This document shows positions 6,699-9,507 of a stretch of DNA of 9,507 bases, in pieces (the first letter of the stretch is position 1; each line of letters opens with the position of its first letter). Under the pieces are notes generated by a model. The model searched no databases and had not been told where the DNA came from. It worked only from the letters and a program-made list of their open reading frames with translations. This stretch comes from an uncultured Arcobacter sp. (lineage in GTDB: Bacteria; Campylobacterota; Campylobacteria; Campylobacterales; Arcobacteraceae), in contig CALMBI010000093.1 of the NCBI GenBank assembly GCA_937860115.1, forward strand, positions 1 through 9,507, read 5' to 3'. Made by a program: the position numbers and the translations under genes.

Positions 6699-6735
6699 GT
6701 TTGAAATTTGAATTTAAAAAAAAGGGGATTTTAAA

Positions 6736-8163
6736 ATGGGAAAATTTGTTAATAATGTAGAAGAGTTTTTTTCTTATTGTAAAGAAAATGAAGTGCAATT
6801 TGTAGATTTTAGATTTACAGATTTTAAAGGTATGTGGCACCATGTTACATATAGAATGTCAGCAGTTAATGAAGGAAACTTAACAAATGGTTTACCATTT
6901 GATGGTTCATCAATTGATGCTTGGCAACCAATCAATAAATCTGATATGATCTTAAAACCAGATGTACCAACTGCATTCTTAGATCCATTTACAGCTGATA
7001 GTACAATTATTGTATTTTGTGACGTATATGACATCTATAAAGGTGATTTATATGAAAAATGTCCAAGATCTATTGCTAAAAAAGCACTTAAACATGCTGA
7101 GTCTTTAGGTATCGCTGATGCTGCATACTTTGGTCCTGAAAATGAATATTTCGTATTTGATGATGTAAAAATTATTGATAGTATGAACGAATCTTACTAC
7201 AAAGTTGATTCTACTGAGGGTGCATGGTCTGATAATACATCTTATGAAGGTGGAAATATGGGTCACCGTCCTAGAGTAAAAGGTGGTTATTTCCCAGTAG
7301 CTCCAATCGATACAGGTGTTGATTTAAGAGCTGAAACTATGTTAGTTTTAGAGCAAATTGGTCTTGAAGTTGTATTAGGACACCACGAAGTTGCTCAAGG
7401 TCAACATGAGATCGGTATCGTGTTTAGTGATATCATTGGAGCAGCTGATAATGTTCAAAAATACAAATATGTAGTTAAAATGGTTGCTCACTTAAATGGT
7501 AAAACTGCTACATTTATGCCAAAACCACTTTATGGTGATAATGGAAATGGTATGCATGTACACCAATCATTATGGAAAAATGGTAAAAACTTATTCTTCC
7601 AAGAAGGAAATTATGGAAATCTTTCTGAGATGGCTTTACATTATGTTGGAGGGATCTTCAAACACGCTAGAGCAGTTGCTGCATTTACAAATCCATCAAC
7701 TAACTCATACAAAAGATTAATTCCAGGATTTGAAGCTCCTTCAATCTTAACTTACTCTTCACAAAACAGATCTGCATCTTGTAGAATCCCTTATGGTGCA
7801 GGAGAAAAAGCAGTTAGAGTTGAGATGAGATTCCCAGATTCTACAGCTTGTCCATACTTAGCGTTTGCTGCTATGATGATGGCTGGACTTGATGGTATTA
7901 AAAATAAAGATGTACCAGTTGGACCAATGGATGAAGATCTATTTGAATTATCTTTAGATGAGATCAGAGAAAAAGGGATTCCACAAATGCCACACACTTT
8001 AAGAGGGGCAGTTGAATCTTTAATTAGAGATAACGATTTCTTACAACCAGTATTTACAAAAGAGATGATTGATACATATCAACACTACTTATTCGAAAGA
8101 CAAGTTTGGCCATACGAAGCTAGACCAACTGCATTTGAATTTAAATCAACTTACTCTTGCTAG
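6736..8163 (+). CDS. glnA: Glutamine synthetase type I
   Basis: Makes glutamine from glutamate, ammonia and ATP; the main entry point of ammonium assimilation, acting in the cytoplasm as a dodecamer. At 475 aa it is the normal length for GSI. Visible motifs in order are DGSSI (56-60), GPENEYFVFD (133-142) with the metal-binding glutamates, NGMHVHQS (271-278), NPSTNSYKRLIPGFEAP (319-335) and RVEMRFPD (361-368). Where enterobacterial GS has the adenylylated tyrosine (NLYDLPPEE), this protein has DLFELSLDE with Phe403, so it should not be controlled by adenylylation. The same Tyr-to-Phe change is reported for Helicobacter pylori GlnA. Many of its Phe, Asn and His codons end in C, unlike its neighbours, consistent with high expression. 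It has its own promoter and terminator, so it is monocistronic. Confidence 0.98.
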   Translation: MGKFVNNVEEFFSYCKENEVQFVDFRFTDFKGMWHHVTYRMSAVNEGNLTNGLPFDGSSIDAWQPINKSDMILKPDVPTAFLDPFTADSTIIVFCDVYDIYKGDLYEKCPRSIAKKALKHAESLGIADAAYFGPENEYFVFDDVKIIDSMNESYYKVDSTEGAWSDNTSYEGGNMGHRPRVKGGYFPVAPIDTGVDLRAETMLVLEQIGLEVVLGHHEVAQGQHEIGIVFSDIIGAADNVQKYKYVVKMVAHLNGKTATFMPKPLYGDNGNGMHVHQSLWKNGKNLFFQEGNYGNLSEMALHYVGGIFKHARAVAAFTNPSTNSYKRLIPGFEAPSILTYSSQNRSASCRIPYGAGEKAVRVEMRFPDSTACPYLAFAAMMMAGLDGIKNKDVPVGPMDEDLFELSLDEIREKGIPQMPHTLRGAVESLIRDNDFLQPVFTKEMIDTYQHYLFERQVWPYEARPTAFEFKSTYSC

Positions 8164-8182
8164 TAAGTGCTATTTATAATTG

Positions 8183-8215
8183 AAAGGTCAGAGAAAAAAT
8201 CTCTGACCTTTTTTT
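8183..8215 (+). terminator. Intrinsic terminator of glnA
   Basis: A perfect 12-bp stem, AAAGGTCAGAGA (8183-8194) against TCTCTGACCTTT (8200-8211), encloses an AAAAA loop and leads into a run of T to 8215. It starts 20 nt after the glnA stop codon. This is the strongest terminator in the window. Confidence 0.95.
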
Positions 8216-8289
8216 ATGTTTTGATGATTCTTATTTCATTTGATAAATGTGTGGCAAAAGAGTAAAAATAAAACTAATTTTGATTAATA

Positions 8290-8796
8290 TTAGTATGTGG
8301 TGATAAGGCCATCTGATAAGTTTGATTGAAGTTGAGAGATTATCTCATCTGTTATAAGCATATCGTATGATTCATTGACTATTGGGTATTCTTCTTCTAA
8401 CTGGATTTTCATGTTATCAGTAAAAAAAGTATCATTAGTGATCATTTGTGATTTTTGTTCTATATAAGTATCTTTACCAAGTAATTCTTTATCATTATTG
8501 ACAAAATCTTTCAGTGCATGCATTAAAGCTCGTTTTCTTACATAATAGTAAAATTTCTCTTCAAAATCATGCAGATGACTATATCGTAAAATCTCTTCAA
8601 AAGTATTTGCCAAAGCTATATTTGGATCTACAAATAGGTTCAGTTCAGCTATTTTATTGTTTGTTTCATCAATATCTTGAATCGTTTCATAGATATAATT
8701 ACCAAGAGAAATTTGATAATACAATTCATATTGTGTTAGGATATCTACTACGCTTTCTCTTGTAAAATATTGTTTGATTGTTTTTTCTAAATTCAT
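8290..8796 (-). CDS. Uncharacterised acidic, mostly helical protein (second of a pair)
   Basis: I do not recognise this protein. With the start chosen here it is 168 aa, rich in Glu, Asp, Ile, Leu and Tyr, with no signal peptide, membrane segment, cysteine pair or nucleotide-binding motif; composition suggests mostly alpha helices. Two starts are possible. The ATG at 8841 (183 aa) overlaps the upstream stop codon as TAATG but has no Shine-Dalgarno. The ATG at 8796 has GAGGGG 9 nt before it, like other genes here, so I prefer it; coupling from 8841 cannot be excluded. It is the second gene of an operon with the 113-aa gene. A weak AT-only hairpin (8273-8294) overlaps its 3' end, and glnA converges on it. 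Possible roles cannot be inferred from sequence alone. Confidence 0.7.
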   Translation of the reverse strand: MNLEKTIKQYFTRESVVDILTQYELYYQISLGNYIYETIQDIDETNNKIAELNLFVDPNIALANTFEEILRYSHLHDFEEKFYYYVRKRALMHALKDFVNNDKELLGKDTYIEQKSQMITNDTFFTDNMKIQLEEEYPIVNESYDMLITDEIISQLQSNLSDGLITTY

Positions 8797-8840
8797 AAGA
8801 GTATTCCCCTCAATATCAATATGATCTACTCTAATAATCA

Positions 8841-9182
8841 TTAGTAAACTGTTTGATATTTGTGTTTTAAAACAGCTTTGTATGTATTGTAACTCTCTTG
8901 CAAAGTTTGGTTACCATTGTAAATATTGAGAATCATTCGAGCAAAATCAAGTGGATAATCAATATAGTTACCTTCATCTTTTTCGTAGACCTCTTCAAGT
9001 ACTTCATACATTTTTGATAAAATATCACTATCTTCTTTTTGGAGTTTTTCTAGATTTTCTTGAATCTTTACAAGTTGAGAATCATTAAATTCACCCCTTT
9101 CATTAATCCCTTTTCTAACCTCAATATACTCACGTAAGTTTTTTTTATTTCGTATAAAATCTGAAAATATATCTATAAGCAT
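8841..9182 (-). CDS. Uncharacterised small acidic helical protein (first of a pair)
   Basis: I do not recognise this 113-aa protein. It is highly charged, with Glu/Lys-rich heptad-like stretches at about residues 35-70 (QLVKIQENLEKLQKEDSDIL) that could form a coiled coil. It lacks membrane segments, cysteines and any clear helix-turn-helix. AAAAGG lies 8 nt before the ATG. It is the first gene behind a near-consensus promoter whose leader contains a 7-bp dyad. Its stop codon shares a base with a possible start of the next gene (TAATG), so the two are probably made together and may interact. The gene lies just downstream of an IS-truncated histidine kinase on the same strand but has its own promoter. 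Confidence 0.75.
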   Translation of the reverse strand: MLIDIFSDFIRNKKNLREYIEVRKGINERGEFNDSQLVKIQENLEKLQKEDSDILSKMYEVLEEVYEKDEGNYIDYPLDFARMILNIYNGNQTLQESYNTYKAVLKHKYQTVY

Positions 9183-9206
9183 AAGTACTACCTTTTAGGT
9201 GATTTG

Positions 9207-9228
9207 AGTACAATTTTTCTTTTGTACT
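9207..9228. promoter_or_regulatory. Dyad in the leader of the unknown gene pair
   Basis: AGTACAA (9207-9213) and TTGTACT (9222-9228) are perfect inverted 7-mers separated by 8 nt. They fall just after the predicted transcription start, so the site could be a repressor operator or a small RNA hairpin. A further AGTACT palindrome lies at 9184-9189, between the ribosome-binding site and the ATG. Confidence 0.5.
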
Positions 9229-9238
9229 GATGTTAGAA

Positions 9239-9267
9239 ACTATATCCAAAGTGAAATCTATTGTCAA
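9239..9267 (-). promoter_or_regulatory. Near-consensus sigma70 promoter for the unknown gene pair
   Basis: On the minus strand TTGACA (9267-9262), a 17-bp spacer and TATAGT (9244-9239) give 11 of 12 consensus matches at ideal spacing. A perfect -35 is unusual for this phylum, where most promoters keep only the -10. The leader would be about 50 nt. Confidence 0.75.
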
Positions 9268-9293
9268 TAAAAATAACCCAAATTTATTTGATA

Positions 9294-9424
9294 TTATTGT
9301 TGTAAAGGGATAATGTAACTAAAAACATTTTGATCTTCACGATAGAACACTTTATATACAATATGATTTTTTTCACAAATATTTTTAACCATATGAAGTC
9401 CCCAACCAAGACCTTTTAGATTTG
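9294..9424 (-). pseudogene. C-terminal remnant of a sensor histidine kinase
   Basis: The minus strand encodes about 43 residues ending in a TAA at 9294: LKGLGWGLHMVKNIC, then EKNHIVYKVFYREDQ and a beta-rich tail SYIIPLQQ. This is the G2 box and last strands of a GHKL ATPase domain, as in the kinase at 95-1678 (GGFGIGLNIIKEIC), but a different gene. Upstream, the frame runs into non-kinase sequence at about 9425 and soon reaches a TGA. An insertion sequence has therefore separated it from its N-terminal part. The rest of the kinase may lie beyond the element, outside the window. As it stands the fragment has no start codon and should not be expressed as a kinase. Confidence 0.75.
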
Positions 9425-9507
9425 TGTCAGCGCTCCACAACTTGGACAGCCACGCTCATCTTACTTGGACAGTTTGAATTTTGTGTAGATATCTGAGATG
9501 TATTGTA
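9425..9507. mobile_element. End of an insertion sequence, possibly IS21 family (runs off the window)
   Basis: Kinase similarity stops and G+C rises abruptly at about 9425, where the sequence begins TGTCAGCG, a TG-type IS end. The 10-mer ACTTGGACAG is repeated exactly at 9440-9449 and 9463-9472, a 23-bp period. Multiple internal copies of the terminal repeat are a mark of IS21-family ends, hence the tentative family; IS3-like ends also contain GGACA. On the minus strand an open frame QYISDIYTKFKLSK enters from the window edge and stops at 9461; it could be the C-terminus of a transposase or its helper. The exact boundary may be 9423 or 9425, and the element's other end and target duplication are not in view. 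Confidence 0.6.

Larger units (their letters stand above)
6619..6707. repeat. 10-bp inverted repeat bracketing the glnA promoter
   Basis: ATTTCAAACA (6619-6628) and TGTTTGAAAT (6698-6707) are perfect inverted copies about 70 bp apart. The right arm starts at the last base of the -10 box and covers the expected transcription start. The two could be paired binding sites for a regulator. Confidence 0.4.

Noticed and set aside
7496..7720. Rightward open frame of 74 aa within glnA
   Set aside because: Out-of-frame shadow of a highly conserved gene; the same applies to the leftward frames at 6774-7034 and 7791-7997.
8273..8294. ACTAAT/ATTAGT hairpin as terminator for the leftward pair
   Set aside because: Only six A/T-rich base pairs, overlapping the stop codon, and no T-run on the minus strand; too weak to call.
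8514..8765. Rightward open frame of 83 aa
   Set aside because: Antisense to the unknown 168/183-aa gene; no promoter or ribosome-binding site, and the leftward gene has both in its operon.
1..9507. CRISPR array, tRNA or rRNA genes
   Set aside because: No regularly spaced long direct repeats, and no cloverleaf or rRNA-like segment was seen.

Overview
The window is AT-rich, with compact genes, short intergenic gaps and lysine- and asparagine-rich proteins. The gene set is a futalosine-pathway MqnA, a Cache-domain two-component system, molybdopterin synthase subunits ending PPVCGG, a GlnA with Phe at the usual adenylylation position, and a DHH phosphoesterase. Together these point to a free-living member of the Campylobacterota (Epsilonproteobacteria), most like Sulfurimonas or Arcobacter relatives. 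Genus is inference from gene content and style, not from a search.

Layout. 1-94: upstream region with a TATAAT box so close to the first ATG that the mRNA could be leaderless. 95-2330 (+): membrane sensor histidine kinase and OmpR-type response regulator, overlapping by 20 nt. 2341-3982 (-): a tight operon read mqnA, uppP, CPXCG-type small zinc-ribbon-like protein, converging on the regulator with only 10 nt between stop codons. 3983-4074: a divergent promoter region; a small dyad surrounds the -10 box of the rightward promoter. 4075-6613 (+): moaD, a 108-nt structured gap, moaE, a PHP-type histidinol-phosphatase and a DHH phosphoesterase. The DHH gene carries an apparent one-base frameshift in an A6 run at codons 3-5. 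6614-6735: the glnA control region, with nested inverted repeats and a good sigma70 promoter. 6736-8163 (+): glnA, closed by a strong intrinsic terminator. 8290-9182 (-): two unrecognised acidic, probably helical proteins behind an almost perfect consensus promoter, with a dyad in the leader. 9294-9424 (-): the last ~43 codons of another histidine kinase, cut at about 9425 by the end of an insertion sequence that runs off the window.

How it works together. Most genes are housekeeping: menaquinone synthesis (MqnA), undecaprenyl phosphate recycling (UppP), molybdenum cofactor (MoaD/MoaE), histidine synthesis (HisJ-like) and nitrogen assimilation (GlnA). The unusual parts are the moaD-moaE gap (two hairpins, an orphan strong ribosome-binding site and a 19-codon ORF touching the moaE start), the DHH frameshift, and the unknown gene pair next to the broken kinase. 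No CRISPR array, tRNA, rRNA or recognisable defence system was seen.
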